Both the position numbers and the translations under genes were made by a program. The notes under the pieces were generated by a model, which worked only from the letters and a program-made list of their open reading frames with translations, ran no database searches and was not told the origin of the DNA. Below are positions 50,198 through 59,700 of a stretch of DNA of 64,000 bases, in pieces. This DNA comes from Bacteroidota bacterium (GTDB lineage: Bacteria; Bacteroidota; Bacteroidia; Chitinophagales; Saprospiraceae). The stretch spans positions 1 through 64,000 of the forward strand of contig CAUJDW010000007.1 of the NCBI GenBank assembly GCA_963169455.1, written 5' to 3'. The number at the start of each line of letters is the position of its first letter. Position 1 is the stretch's first letter.

Positions 50198-51370
50198 ATG
50201 AAACGGTTCACCTACAGCTTGTTGCTTGGCCTGGCGGCCCTGGCAGCCTGCAAGAACGACCCTCCTCCTGCGGATGCCCCACAGGAAGGAGAAACCACTA
50301 CCCTGCCCCATGCGGAATCGGACTACGAAACCGCTGATTTCCCCTGGGGGTATATTAACCGGGCCGGCCAGCTGGCCATCCCTGCACACTTCGACGAGGG
50401 GCGCCCATTCACCGAAGGCCTGGCCGCCGTACGGATTAAAGGGCGCTGGGGCTTTATCGACAAAAAAGGGAGTTATGCGATCGGCCTGCAGTTTCAGGGC
50501 GCCTGGCCATTTTCCGAGGGGTTGGCCAGAGTGCTGGATTACAACAACAAAATGGGTTTCATCAACCGCCGGGGCGAATGGGCCATCAGGCCGGAATACG
50601 AGGACGTCCAGGATTTCGCCGGCGGGCTGGCGCGGGTGCGCATCGGCGAACGCTTCGGCTTCATAGGGCGCCGGGGGCAACTGGCCATCCCCGCCCGTTT
50701 CGACCATGCCTCCTCTTTTGAAAATGGCATGGCCAGCGTCAAAACGGAAGGTAAATACGGGCTGATCGATACCACGGGCGCATTCCTCATCCAGCCGCGC
50801 TATCAAAAAGTGTCACCCTTTCAGGAGGGCCTGGCGCGGGTGAAGCTGAACGGAAAATTCGGCTTTGTGAACGCCGCCGGCAAGATGGCCATTCCCAGCC
50901 AGTTCGATAATGCCGGCGATTTCCACGAGGGCCGGGCGCCTGCCAAAAAGGACGGGCTGTACGGGCTGATCAATGAACGGGGCGCTTTCGTAGCCCCCCC
51001 CGCCTACAACCAGATATGGTACGCCGGCGAATCCCTCTGGGCCGTGGAAAAGCAGGGCCGCTACGGATTCATCAACAGAGACGGCGAAGAGGCCATTGTC
51101 CCGCAATTCGAACAGATATACAGCTTTGAGAACGGCTATGCGCCATACTGCATCGGCCAGCTCTGGGGCTATATGAGCCCGGATGGAAGCCTGCTCACCC
51201 AACCCGAGTTCGGGCTGGCCTGGGCCTTCCGGGAAGGGCTTGCCCGCGTCGCCACCCGGCAGGGCATCGCCTTCATCAACACCGCCGGAGAAATCGCCAT
51301 TTCTCCCCGTTTTCTCGACCTGCGGGACTTTTCCGAAGGACTGGCCCCTGCACAGGTGATGGGGAGGTAG
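50198..51370 (+). CDS. WG-repeat lipoprotein
   Basis: A 390-residue lipoprotein (LAACK, Cys18) made almost wholly of eight or nine WG repeats, each about 46 residues: WGYINRAGQLAIP, WGFIDKKGSYAI, MGFINRRGEWAIR, FGFIGRRGQLAIP, YGLIDTTGAFLIQ, FGFVNAAGKMAIP, YGLINERGAFVAP, YGFINRDGEEAIV. WG repeats form beta-propeller-like or solenoid units that probably bind protein or peptide. It starts 8 bases after the Nudix stop. The frame is open much further upstream, but that upstream part is a shadow of the neighbouring genes; ATG 50198 with its signal sequence is the start. Confidence 0.85.
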   Translation: MKRFTYSLLLGLAALAACKNDPPPADAPQEGETTTLPHAESDYETADFPWGYINRAGQLAIPAHFDEGRPFTEGLAAVRIKGRWGFIDKKGSYAIGLQFQGAWPFSEGLARVLDYNNKMGFINRRGEWAIRPEYEDVQDFAGGLARVRIGERFGFIGRRGQLAIPARFDHASSFENGMASVKTEGKYGLIDTTGAFLIQPRYQKVSPFQEGLARVKLNGKFGFVNAAGKMAIPSQFDNAGDFHEGRAPAKKDGLYGLINERGAFVAPPAYNQIWYAGESLWAVEKQGRYGFINRDGEEAIVPQFEQIYSFENGYAPYCIGQLWGYMSPDGSLLTQPEFGLAWAFREGLARVATRQGIAFINTAGEIAISPRFLDLRDFSEGLAPAQVMGR

Positions 51371-51441
51371 GGAAATGTAAAATGCTTGCCCGGCTGCACG
51401 GCAGACGGGTGAAATACAACAATCACACAACGCATACAGAC

Positions 51442-51960
51442 ATGATCAGCATCATCATGGGATCCGATTCCGACCTGCCCGTTATGCGGGAAGCGGCGGA
51501 TGTGCTCAAAGAACTGGGCGTGGCATTCGAACTGGGCATCGTTTCGGCGCACCGGACACCGGAGCGCATGTTCGGCTTTGCCAAAACGGCGCATGAACGG
51601 GGCGTCAGGGCCATCATTGCCGGAGCGGGCGGCGCGGCCCACCTGCCGGGCATGGTGGCCAGCCTGTCGCCCCTGCCGGTAATCGGCGTGCCCATCAGGT
51701 CCTCCAACTCCCTCGACGGCTGGGATTCCATCCTTTCCATCCTGCAGATGCCCAACGGAGTGCCGGTGGCCACCGTCGCGCTCAACGCTGCAAAAAACGC
51801 CGGCATACTGGCCGCCCAGATCATGGGGAGCCACGATGAAAGCCTGCGGCGGCGCATACTGGAATACAAAGCGCAGATGGCCGAAGAGGTGGCCCGGAAG
51901 TACCGGAAGCTGGAGGAGGTGGGTTATGAACACTACCCGGCAAAACCCAAACCCTCCTGA
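51442..51960 (+). CDS. purE: 5-(carboxyamino)imidazole ribonucleotide mutase
   Basis: A 172-residue PurE of the class I type. The active-site parts are IIMGSDSDLPVM, SAHRTPERM with the catalytic His, GAGGAAHLPGM and GVPIRSSNSLDGWDSILSI. It converts N5-CAIR to CAIR in purine synthesis. The ATG at 51442 was chosen; an ATG further upstream would add 20 residues unlike PurE. No purK lies nearby in the window. It converges with the OmpA-type gene. Confidence 0.96.
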   Translation: MISIIMGSDSDLPVMREAADVLKELGVAFELGIVSAHRTPERMFGFAKTAHERGVRAIIAGAGGAAHLPGMVASLSPLPVIGVPIRSSNSLDGWDSILSILQMPNGVPVATVALNAAKNAGILAAQIMGSHDESLRRRILEYKAQMAEEVARKYRKLEEVGYEHYPAKPKPS

Positions 51961-51965
51961 ACAAG

Positions 51966-51994
51966 AACGGGCGCAAGCTGTCCTTGCACCCGTC
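51966..51994. terminator. Hairpin between purE and the convergent OmpA gene
   Basis: AACGGGCGCAAG (51966-51977) pairs with CTTGCACCCGTC (51983-51994), one G-U pair. The loop is short. No T-run follows closely on either strand, so it may work as a weak bidirectional terminator. Confidence 0.4.
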
Positions 51995-52033
51995 CATTGT
52001 CCAAACTTGCTGATAATACAGGCTTTTTTTCTC

Positions 52034-53575
52034 CTATTCGATATACAGGTCGAACTCGACGCGCCGGTTCAGGCTGCGGCCGGCCGATGACTGATTGGTG
52101 GCGATAGGGCGCGACTCGCCGAAGCCCTGGTGGCTCACCCGCCCGGGCTCGACCCCCTTGGCAATGAGGTACTGGTAGCAGGCCTTGGCCCTTTCTTCCG
52201 ACAACAGCTGGTTGGATTGCTCTTCTCCGACATTATCCGTGTGGCCGCTGATGCGGAGTTTGTAACCCGGATAACGCTCCATGATCTGTACGATCTGGTC
52301 CAGAACCTGGTTGGATTCCGGTTTGAGGGTGGCTTTTCCGGTTTCAAACTGCACGGCGCGCATGGCGAGGTTGAGCAGTTCTCTTTCTTCTTTTTTCAGC
52401 TCGGGGCAGCCTTTATTTTCGGCAACGCCAGCCTGTTGAGGGCAGGCATCCACCCCATCGTGCAGGCCGTCGCCGTCGGTATCGGGGCAGCCCTCAAAAG
52501 AACCCGCCAGTTCGGGGCACTTGTCGTTTTTATCCGCCACGCCGTCGCCGTCGGCATCGGGGCAGCCCTGGGTGGAAGCCGGGCCGGCCTCATCGGGGCA
52601 GTCGTCCTGCTCATCCGCCACGCCGTCACCATCGCTGTCGGCAAAGGGGCAGCCGCCGAACTCGGGGCTGCCGGGCTCGTCCGGGCACTTATCCTGGCTG
52701 TCCGCCACGCCGTCGCCATCGGCGTCGGGGCAACCGCGGGCAGAAGCGGCGCCTTTGACATCCGGGCACTCGTCATCCTTGTCGGCAATGCCGTCGCCAT
52801 CGGCGTCGGGGCAGCCGTTCAGGCTCTTCAGGCCTGCAAGGGTGGGGCAATCATCCATGCTGTCGGCCACTTCATCGCCATCGGTATCGGGGCAGCCGTT
52901 AAAGCGCTTCTTGCCAGCCTGGAGCGGGCACTGGTCTTCGTGGTCGGCAATGCCGTCCAGGTCGGCATCGGGGCAGCCCTCGGTAGCCTGGCCGCCGGCC
53001 TGGTTGGGGCATTTGTCCATCGAATCCACTATGCCGTCCCCATCGGCATCGAGCTTGCCGAAGCGGTGCAGATATCCTGCGCCCAGTTGTATGTTGTTGC
53101 GGTTTTCCTCCTGCGAAATGCGATACTCGCCCTGCAGGTTGATGTAGGAACGCCCCCCTACCCGGATGTTGAGCCCGGCGCCCACCGGGAACTGAGGGGT
53201 TGTGCCCAGCACTTCCTCGTAAACCATGCCGGCGCCCCCCAACAGGTAGGGAACCAGGCGGCTGCTGTCCGCTTTGGCGTACTGAAGCTGCAGAAGCGCA
53301 TCCAGCCCGGCAAAAGTGCGGTTGTTGATGTCATCGGCCACATTGATCACCCCCACTTTCAGAGGTACGGCCACATTCAGCCAGCGGTTCAGGTTGCGGA
53401 TGTACGCCAGTTCCAGGCCGTTTGTGACATCCAGGCCGTCCACGGAATTCGGGTTGCCGTAGTCGAGGAAAAGGACTTTTGCCGAGAAGGCGTTCTTGTC
53501 TGATACCTGCGCCTGTACAGCGCCCCACAAAAGCAGGCAGCACAATACCGCCAGTAGTGTTTTTTTCATGTTCAT
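52034..53575 (-). CDS. OmpA-family outer-membrane protein with TSP3 calcium repeats
   Basis: A 513-residue exported protein (signal peptide 1-24, two ATGs six bases apart). The N-terminal half (about 30-175) is a beta-barrel-like domain. Residues about 175-385 hold ten or so thrombospondin type 3 repeats of the DxDxDGxxDxxDxCP form, which bind calcium. The C-terminal OmpA domain (about 395-513) contains the peptidoglycan-binding RISGHTDNVGEE and RVSHQGFGESRPI, and ends RRVEFDLYIE. It should tie the outer membrane to the cell wall. The repeats leave long misleading open frames on the opposite strand. Confidence 0.93.
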   Translation of the reverse strand: MNMKKTLLAVLCCLLLWGAVQAQVSDKNAFSAKVLFLDYGNPNSVDGLDVTNGLELAYIRNLNRWLNVAVPLKVGVINVADDINNRTFAGLDALLQLQYAKADSSRLVPYLLGGAGMVYEEVLGTTPQFPVGAGLNIRVGGRSYINLQGEYRISQEENRNNIQLGAGYLHRFGKLDADGDGIVDSMDKCPNQAGGQATEGCPDADLDGIADHEDQCPLQAGKKRFNGCPDTDGDEVADSMDDCPTLAGLKSLNGCPDADGDGIADKDDECPDVKGAASARGCPDADGDGVADSQDKCPDEPGSPEFGGCPFADSDGDGVADEQDDCPDEAGPASTQGCPDADGDGVADKNDKCPELAGSFEGCPDTDGDGLHDGVDACPQQAGVAENKGCPELKKEERELLNLAMRAVQFETGKATLKPESNQVLDQIVQIMERYPGYKLRISGHTDNVGEEQSNQLLSEERAKACYQYLIAKGVEPGRVSHQGFGESRPIATNQSSAGRSLNRRVEFDLYIE

Positions 53576-53994
53576 TCAGGATATTGGTTTTTGAATTGCC
53601 GGATAATGCATCCTTAACGCCCCGTTTTGACGGCCCATTTTGCTTCCTGTCACAAAAAGGAAGGAAACAAACGGCAATCTGACGGGATGCGAAGGGTTTG
53701 ATCCAATGGGTAAGCGGCAAATGCTTGCTTAACAGGCTCAATACAGGACACGATAAAAATTACGGGGCCGCCGGGAAAATGTTTCGCCCGGAATTGAAAA
53801 AGTAAATTCAGGGCGCCATTTTGTACATATATAAAATTAAAAACACTATTTTCAGCCCCGGACAAAAAATCATCTCACCCGGCCTGCTTTTTTCAGAATA
53901 ATACACCATTTTTTGCGCCATTTAGCCACAAACATTGTGAACGAACTGCCGAAAACAAGGATGTATTCATTCACCATTAAACAAGTAACGCCCT
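53576..53994. other. Divergent intergenic region between the OmpA and S8 protease genes
   Basis: These 419 bases hold no gene I can support. CTTCCTGTCACAAAAAGGAAG (about 53642-53662) can form a small hairpin. An AT-rich stretch near 53815-53850 contains TTTG and, 23 bases on, TATTTTCA, a weak match to a promoter (six of eight at -7) for the protease gene. No other known signal was seen. Confidence 0.35.
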
Positions 53995-55533
53995 ATGAGA
54001 CTCCGTTTTTTACCCGCTTTCCTCGCGCTCGCCCTGGTGGCCTTAAGCTGTTCCCGAGACGCCCTCGACGACAAGCTGGCTGCCCCCCCGCCTTCAGGCC
54101 CGATGAGCAAAGCCGAAATTGACCAGATCGTGGAAAGTTCCCTACACGAACTGAACACCCCTTTCCGATGGGCTACGGCCGACAGCCGCATGCTCTGGAG
54201 CGCCTCCGTCCGTTCCGATTCCATCATGTCGCTGGGTTACAAACCCCCTCATGAGGCAAATGTGGAACAACGCCTGGGCCTCATTGACACCAATACCGAC
54301 GAATGGCAGGCGGTGCGCAACAAGCTCATCGGGCTCATAGTCGAAGAAACCAACAAAGAGTTTCCGGGGCTGAACGCCACCCCCCGCAGCCTGTTCCTCA
54401 ACCTGGACTGGCAGGGGCTGCCTGTGCTGGACGTTAAGATATTCAGCCAGCGGATTGTGGAGCAGCTCCTGGAAATGCCCGAAGTGCGGTACCTCGAACC
54501 CATGGGGTATGGCATGGGTGAGCTGGAAAGGCGAAGCGACTCCGGTTGTGGCGTAAGCCCGGCCGGCAGCATTCCCGCCGCCGATTACACCACGGCATCC
54601 CCCAACGTGAAAATCCCCTGGAATTTCAGCCACTCCAGTATGAACGTTCCCCAGGCCTGGAACACCAGCACCGGCGCCGGCATCAAAATAGCCCTGATCG
54701 ACACAGGGACTTCCCCCAATCAACCCAAGCTGGGCAGCCAGTTCAATTCCGGCTATTCGCAGGGCCGGTCGCTGGAACGGCTGGGCACCCACATCAGCGG
54801 CTACTGGTGGTGGGCCAGCAACGACGGCCCCGACGACCAGTGCGGCCACGGCACCCAGATGGCAGGCCTGGCCGCCGCCCCCCGCGGCGATGGTGGAGCC
54901 TCCGTCGGCGTTGCCTACAACTGCAACCTCAAGGCCTTCCGCGCCTGCACGGATGTCGTGATCAACAGCAGCAGCGAAAAGAACGGGGTGCGCGATGCGC
55001 TCTATATTTCGGGAAATGACAACGCCGTCCGGATCATCAGCATGTCCATAGGCGATGTCTTCTACAGCAGCACCGTCGCCGACGGCGTATTCTACGCCTA
55101 CAACAAAAACAAACTGATCTTCGCCGCTGCGGGAACTTCCTTTAGCTGGACGAGCTGGTGGGGCGTCATCTTCCCCGCCAACATGGCGGAAACGGTCGCC
55201 GTGACCGGCATAACGGATGCGGCCAGCATGCAGAAGTGCAGCTCCTGCCACAGCGGCCCGGAAGTCGATTTCGTCGCCGTCATGCAGCGGGCCTCCGACG
55301 CCGGCCGCACTTCCCTGACGCTGGCCATGAGCGGCAACCAGCCTGCCTACGTCGGTGGGTCTTCCGCCGCTACGGCTACTACCGCAGGCATCGCCGCCCT
55401 GGTTTGGGCCACCAACCCCTCGCAGTCGCGCACCCAGGTGCTAGACCGACTGAAAAATGCCTCCAGCATCTACCCCAGCCGGAACAGCAATTTCGGTTGG
55501 GGTACGATCGATGCAGCGGAAGCGGTGAATTAA
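53995..55533 (+). CDS. S8-family subtilisin-like protease lipoprotein
   Basis: A 512-residue protein with a lipoprotein signal (LVALSC, Cys19), an inhibitory propeptide-like region (about 40-175) and an S8 catalytic domain (about 205-512). The triad is Asp236 (IALIDTGTS), His285 (CGHGTQMAG) and Ser457 (GGSSAATATTAG). The oxyanion-hole position, normally Asn in AAGN, reads AAGTSF (Thr381), which is unusual. The mature chain starts after the conserved-looking SGCGVSPAG. It should act at the cell surface or in the periplasm. It converges with the reprolysin-like gene over a long hairpin. Confidence 0.88.
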   Translation: MRLRFLPAFLALALVALSCSRDALDDKLAAPPPSGPMSKAEIDQIVESSLHELNTPFRWATADSRMLWSASVRSDSIMSLGYKPPHEANVEQRLGLIDTNTDEWQAVRNKLIGLIVEETNKEFPGLNATPRSLFLNLDWQGLPVLDVKIFSQRIVEQLLEMPEVRYLEPMGYGMGELERRSDSGCGVSPAGSIPAADYTTASPNVKIPWNFSHSSMNVPQAWNTSTGAGIKIALIDTGTSPNQPKLGSQFNSGYSQGRSLERLGTHISGYWWWASNDGPDDQCGHGTQMAGLAAAPRGDGGASVGVAYNCNLKAFRACTDVVINSSSEKNGVRDALYISGNDNAVRIISMSIGDVFYSSTVADGVFYAYNKNKLIFAAAGTSFSWTSWWGVIFPANMAETVAVTGITDAASMQKCSSCHSGPEVDFVAVMQRASDAGRTSLTLAMSGNQPAYVGGSSAATATTAGIAALVWATNPSQSRTQVLDRLKNASSIYPSRNSNFGWGTIDAAEAVN

Positions 55534-55546
55534 CGGGAAAAACCAA

Positions 55547-55595
55547 ATCAGTTCCTGGAAGGGCTCTGCATGGAGCCGGGCTTCCAGGAACTGAT
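55547..55595. terminator. Long hairpin between convergent protease genes
   Basis: ATCAGTTCCTGGAAG (55547-55561) and its exact inverse complement (55581-55595) form a 15-bp stem; the loop contains an inner GGCTC/GAGCC stem. No T-run follows, so it may be a bidirectional transcription barrier rather than a classical terminator. Confidence 0.6.
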
Positions 55596-55616
55596 GGCGA
55601 TGATGGAGCAGGCGGG

Positions 55617-58175
55617 TCAATTTCCGGCTTTTGCCAACCTGAACTGCGCGTGCTGCCCGTTGGCCCACACACGGCAAATGTACATGCCGGCAGGCAACCG
55701 GCTGCCGTCGATAGGTATCCTGTGGAGGCCCGCTCCAAATTCCCCGGACTCCTGAGCGCCGGGAATCTCCCGGCCGTCAAGGCTGAACAGCTGAACCTTC
55801 AGAAGGCCTGCTTCGTGTATTTCCATTTCCAGCGTAAATGAGGCGTCAAATGGGTTGGGAAATACCCGGGCTGCAAATGGCGTTCCGGTTTTCACTTCCG
55901 GCCCGCCTTCAAGGGGCGGATAAGGAATGAAGTCCACCCTGGGCCTGGCCGGCCGGCTTGATTCGCTTACTTCCACCGACAGAGGCAGGATACAAGGCGT
56001 GCAGGGCTGCAGGCGCGCCAGGAAATCACAACCTGCCTGCGCCCAAAAACCGGGGTTCAGGACGATCTCATCGCCGGCGAAAAAGCGGGCCGAAGCCGTG
56101 ACCGTAACCGGGCCGCTGGTCTCGATCCTGTCGCGGGCCTTGTAATTGCCGGATGCGGGGTTGTCGGTTACCGTCAGCTCGGGGGTGCAATCCAGGGTAA
56201 AATTGCCGGGGTTGACGTTGAAGAAGATGTTGCCCGAGCCTTTCACCATGATCCTCGCCTGGGGCGTGTTGACTTCCGGCATCAGCACCTGCTCCGAACC
56301 GTCGTTGGAGGTTCCCGACACCAGCACGAAGGGGAAACTGAGCCCGCCGTCAACGGACAGCAGAATGTCCACATTAGCGCAACTGACCGGCGCCTGATCG
56401 GTATTCGCGACGTTCCAGTTTACCGTAGCAGGTTCTCCGGCAAAGAGGCAGGCCCCTGTAGCTGGGCTGCTAACGGTAAAGGGGCCTGCATTGCCGTCGA
56501 AAGTAACCACCATGTCGTCTTCCTCTGTACAACCATTGGCGGCAATGTTATCCCGGACGGTCACCCTGAAGTTCATGCTCCTGGATGTAGCCGGCAATAC
56601 CTCCCAGGTGGGCGTTGTACCTGAAACCACCGCAGGCAGGTTGGGAAAAAAACGGGTGGGTGACGTGCTGGGAAGGAAAGTGCGGAACACCGGCCCCGAG
56701 ACAGCGGATGGCGGCGGCGGATGGCTGATGATCTGGTTGTCCATCTGTTCCCAGCAGAAGCTGAGCGCGTCGCCATCGGGGTCGCTGGCTGTTGCCGTCA
56801 GCATAAAAGGCGTGCTCGCGGGAATGGTGAAATCCCCCCCGGCATTGGCCGTAGGCTGGTTGTTGGCGATAGCCGTGGGCGTAGCGCATGCTCCACCGCC
56901 CACCGTCACATAGTTTCCGATCTGCTGCAGGCTGATGGCGTGGAAGTAGCGGTCGCGGCCTCCCTGCACATCCCCCGTGCCGCAGGTGCCTGCGTAGGAC
57001 ATGATGGTGGAGCCGCTGCCCGGTTCAAAAGCCGTTGCCCCGTTCAATTGCCCGGCATTGCTGCAGATGGGCTGCGTGCTTTCGTTGAAAGTGTGGTCGG
57101 CGCCGAACTGGTGCCCCCATTCGTGCATGATCAGGGTGGCGATGCCGCCCGGAAGGCCGACGTTGCTCACCACAGTTGCGCCCTGGGCTTTGCTGCCGTT
57201 GTTGCAAACCGTGCCGATGCCCAGCGAGACGCCGGATGAGGATGTGGGGCTTCCGCTGGTGCCCAGGGCGTGAGCCATATCGTAGTTCGCAGAACCGAGA
57301 ATGGCATCGACGATGCCCTGGTTTTCGGCCGCCATGGTGTTCTGGTTGCCGTTGGTGTAACCATCCGTCATGGCGTTGGTAAAGATCAGGAGGTTGTTGT
57401 TGGCAACCAGTTGCAGTTGAATGGCGAGTTCTGTCTGGAAAATGCCGTTCACCGTAGTCACCAGCGTATTGATGGCGGCCATGGCGTTGTTGACGCCGGT
57501 GGGGTCGGCAGCCGTAACGGAGGCTGCGGTAAACTCCGCATTCGCCGCAACGGCCAGGCGGTACGTCCTCAGCCGGCAATCGCCGGCCAATACGCGGGCG
57601 CCTGTTTCCAGCCTCCCGATGGACAACCCGCCGCCTTCCACCCGGCACTCGATGCCTTCCAGGCTGTAATCGTAGTCTTCATCGAAATAACACAAGTAAT
57701 GCTCCGTATCCTCTTTGCTTACCGGCGTGATAAAAACCGGGCTCATACGCCCGCCCGAGAGGATCAGGGCGTGGAAACCCATCGGGCTGAAATCGAAGAA
57801 TATCCGAAAAGAAGGATCCTGAACACCCTGCCCTTCAAAGGAATTGATCTCCGGGAATTTTCTGGCCAAATCGGGGTGCATCACCGGCGCCTGGCGGATG
57901 CGAAATTGCTGGAAAGAGCCGTCCGGCAGGGGAACGGACAGGGTAAGTGGGCTGCCGGCCAGGTTTGTGCCGCGGCCCGGCGCCTGCTGCAGGATGCTTT
58001 TCATCTGGCTGACATCCAGTTTCAGCAGGCGGAACGCTTTGGGTAGCAGAGGAGCCGCTTCGCCTTGCGGGTAGCGCACGCTCAGGGCCTCCCTGTCTTC
58101 CCACAGGCCTGGCTGCTGGGCGCGAAGCCCTGTGATGACAGCCAGGCCAATTATGGCAATCAGTGCGTATTTCAT
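55617..58175 (-). CDS. Reprolysin-like metalloprotease with T9SS sorting domain
   Basis: An 852-residue exported protein (signal peptide about 1-19). A propeptide region with a Cys-bearing segment is followed by an M12B-type catalytic domain with HEWGHQFGADH (His351, Glu352, His355, His361); SYAGTCG, about 40 residues on, carries the Met-turn-like segment. Beta-sandwich domains follow (PxAxAGxDFTIPAS around 445, then SPATGACLFAGEPATVNWNV), a 3-coathanger-stack domain (YKARDRIETSG and DEIVLNPGFWAQAG) and a type A T9SS sorting domain (about 775-852; VFPNPFDASFTLEM). It is a secreted protease of the type IX substrate class, of unknown target. Confidence 0.9.
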   Translation of the reverse strand: MKYALIAIIGLAVITGLRAQQPGLWEDREALSVRYPQGEAAPLLPKAFRLLKLDVSQMKSILQQAPGRGTNLAGSPLTLSVPLPDGSFQQFRIRQAPVMHPDLARKFPEINSFEGQGVQDPSFRIFFDFSPMGFHALILSGGRMSPVFITPVSKEDTEHYLCYFDEDYDYSLEGIECRVEGGGLSIGRLETGARVLAGDCRLRTYRLAVAANAEFTAASVTAADPTGVNNAMAAINTLVTTVNGIFQTELAIQLQLVANNNLLIFTNAMTDGYTNGNQNTMAAENQGIVDAILGSANYDMAHALGTSGSPTSSSGVSLGIGTVCNNGSKAQGATVVSNVGLPGGIATLIMHEWGHQFGADHTFNESTQPICSNAGQLNGATAFEPGSGSTIMSYAGTCGTGDVQGGRDRYFHAISLQQIGNYVTVGGGACATPTAIANNQPTANAGGDFTIPASTPFMLTATASDPDGDALSFCWEQMDNQIISHPPPPSAVSGPVFRTFLPSTSPTRFFPNLPAVVSGTTPTWEVLPATSRSMNFRVTVRDNIAANGCTEEDDMVVTFDGNAGPFTVSSPATGACLFAGEPATVNWNVANTDQAPVSCANVDILLSVDGGLSFPFVLVSGTSNDGSEQVLMPEVNTPQARIMVKGSGNIFFNVNPGNFTLDCTPELTVTDNPASGNYKARDRIETSGPVTVTASARFFAGDEIVLNPGFWAQAGCDFLARLQPCTPCILPLSVEVSESSRPARPRVDFIPYPPLEGGPEVKTGTPFAARVFPNPFDASFTLEMEIHEAGLLKVQLFSLDGREIPGAQESGEFGAGLHRIPIDGSRLPAGMYICRVWANGQHAQFRLAKAGN

Positions 58176-58220
58176 GATCGTTGGGATTTTGGGTTGAAGG
58201 AATTTTGCTTCCTCAATAGG

Positions 58221-59465
58221 TCATTCGCCGTGCTCCAGTTTTTCAAGCCTTTCCTTCAGCCGGGCATTCTCTTTTTGCAGGGCCTGAAGCTGTTTGTTCA
58301 TCTCAATGAGGTGCAGGAAGGCCTCCTCGATCTTTTCCTGCTGGCCGGCAGTGATTGCGCCCACGGGCAGCCCCTCCGATTCAATTTCACGGGCGGAAGG
58401 AATGCCAGGCAGGTGGCCGTGGGTTGCAATTGCCTTTTCTACTTCGTCCAGAGGCATCAGTTGGTAATCTGCCCCGAATACATAATCAGGCCAGGAAGGA
58501 GACAGCAACACCCTCAGTTCTTCGCAGATGACATTGCCGTCGACGGCCAGTTTGAAGCCGGAGGGCACCGAAATCGTTCCGACCCCAAGCGCACTGCCTA
58601 CAAAGGCGGAGCCCGTTACGGTAAGGCTGCCGTCGGCCTTGGTGTCGCCTTTGATATCCACGTCGAAATTGATATCGGGCGAAGAGGTGTGGAGGCCTAT
58701 CCGCGTGCCGTCGTCGTAGATATGGCTGTCGCCCAGCGAGCTGGGGGCCGTGAATTTGGCGACCATATTGGGCGTTCCGTTGATATCGCCGGAGGAGAGC
58801 AGTTTTTCCCAGGGATTGCCCCAGCTGCCTGCACCGGCAGCTTCACGGCGGTGAAAGAGCCCGTCATCCGCGAAAAAGAGCTGGTGGTCCTGGCTGGCTC
58901 CGCCCGGAGCCAGGGTGAACAGCCCGCCGTCGACAGTAGTGCTGGCCGGGGCGGTAGCAAATCCGGCCAGGGCGTGCCGTTCGAAGTATGCCTCGTCGGT
59001 ATAGGCGCCCGGAGCAGCATCGGCAGAGCCATTGTCATCAAAGTGGATACGCCCGAAGAAGTTGCCGGAGGTGTGGGTGTTGCCCGCCACGTCCAGGTCG
59101 AAGCCCGGGTCGACGGTTCCCACCCCTACCCTGCCTTCGGCCGTGATGGCGATGCGGGTAGCCAGATCGGGGAAACCGGTGCGCAACTGCAGGTTGGCGG
59201 GAAAACCGCCGGGCTGCACCGGGCCGGTGACGATGGACCGGATTTCCGCTCCTGCATGGTAGAATCCGTCGGCCACCCACCCGCGGATCTGGTAGCGGCC
59301 CAGGAGGTCGTCCTGTTCGACCGGCAATTTGCCGAGGATGGGGTCATAACCGTTGTTCTTGTTGGTGGCCATCAGGGGGTTCTGCCCGGTGATCTGGGCA
59401 TTGCTCTCCTGCTGCAGGGCCAGGGCAGCCAGGAAAAGAATAGCGTACAAAAGGTTCGTTTTCAT
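58221..59465 (-). CDS. Exported fibre-like protein with S74-like C-terminus
   Basis: A 414-residue exported protein (signal peptide 1-23). Short repeated strands of the GRVGVGTVDPGFDLDVAGN and IGLHTSSPDINFDVDIKG kind recur as in phage tail-fibre and trimeric adhesin stalks. The C-terminus has the common Bacteroidota signature SPSWPDYVFGADYQLMPL, then HGHLPGIPSA and EGLPVGAI, before a coiled coil (about 370-414). These proteins are probably trimers on the cell surface. Function is unknown. It lies 45 bases downstream of its partner promoter region and next to the reprolysin-like gene on the same strand. Confidence 0.7.
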   Translation of the reverse strand: MKTNLLYAILFLAALALQQESNAQITGQNPLMATNKNNGYDPILGKLPVEQDDLLGRYQIRGWVADGFYHAGAEIRSIVTGPVQPGGFPANLQLRTGFPDLATRIAITAEGRVGVGTVDPGFDLDVAGNTHTSGNFFGRIHFDDNGSADAAPGAYTDEAYFERHALAGFATAPASTTVDGGLFTLAPGGASQDHQLFFADDGLFHRREAAGAGSWGNPWEKLLSSGDINGTPNMVAKFTAPSSLGDSHIYDDGTRIGLHTSSPDINFDVDIKGDTKADGSLTVTGSAFVGSALGVGTISVPSGFKLAVDGNVICEELRVLLSPSWPDYVFGADYQLMPLDEVEKAIATHGHLPGIPSAREIESEGLPVGAITAGQQEKIEEAFLHLIEMNKQLQALQKENARLKERLEKLEHGE

Positions 59466-59633
59466 GGTTTTAAGGTTTTAGGTGAATCAAAAAACGCCTT
59501 TTGCACCTTAATGGCGGCCAGAAGGAAAGTGTTACCTTTCGGCGCGGGGAATATTTGGCAGGGCCGCCGAACATTATTTTGCTGGGATAGGGTGCGTTCC
59601 GGCAGAGGCTGCAAAAAAACAGGCATAAAAACG

Positions 59634-59673
59634 AACAGGAGCCATCCTGCGTTTCCGCAGGATGGCTCCTGTT
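59634..59673 (-). terminator. Terminator of the PspA-like coiled-coil operon
   Basis: AACAGGAGCCATCCTGC and its exact inverse complement form a 17-bp stem with a six-base loop. On the minus strand it is followed by CGTTTTTATG and a T-run a few bases on. It lies 28 bases after the stop of the gene at 59701. Confidence 0.75.
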
Positions 59674-59700
59674 ATCGGGCCGGCTACAAATCCGCCCGGC

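Noticed and set aside
52130-53503. Plus-strand Ala/Val/Gly repeat protein opposite the OmpA gene
   Set aside because: It arises from the GAC/GGC-rich TSP3 repeats read backwards.
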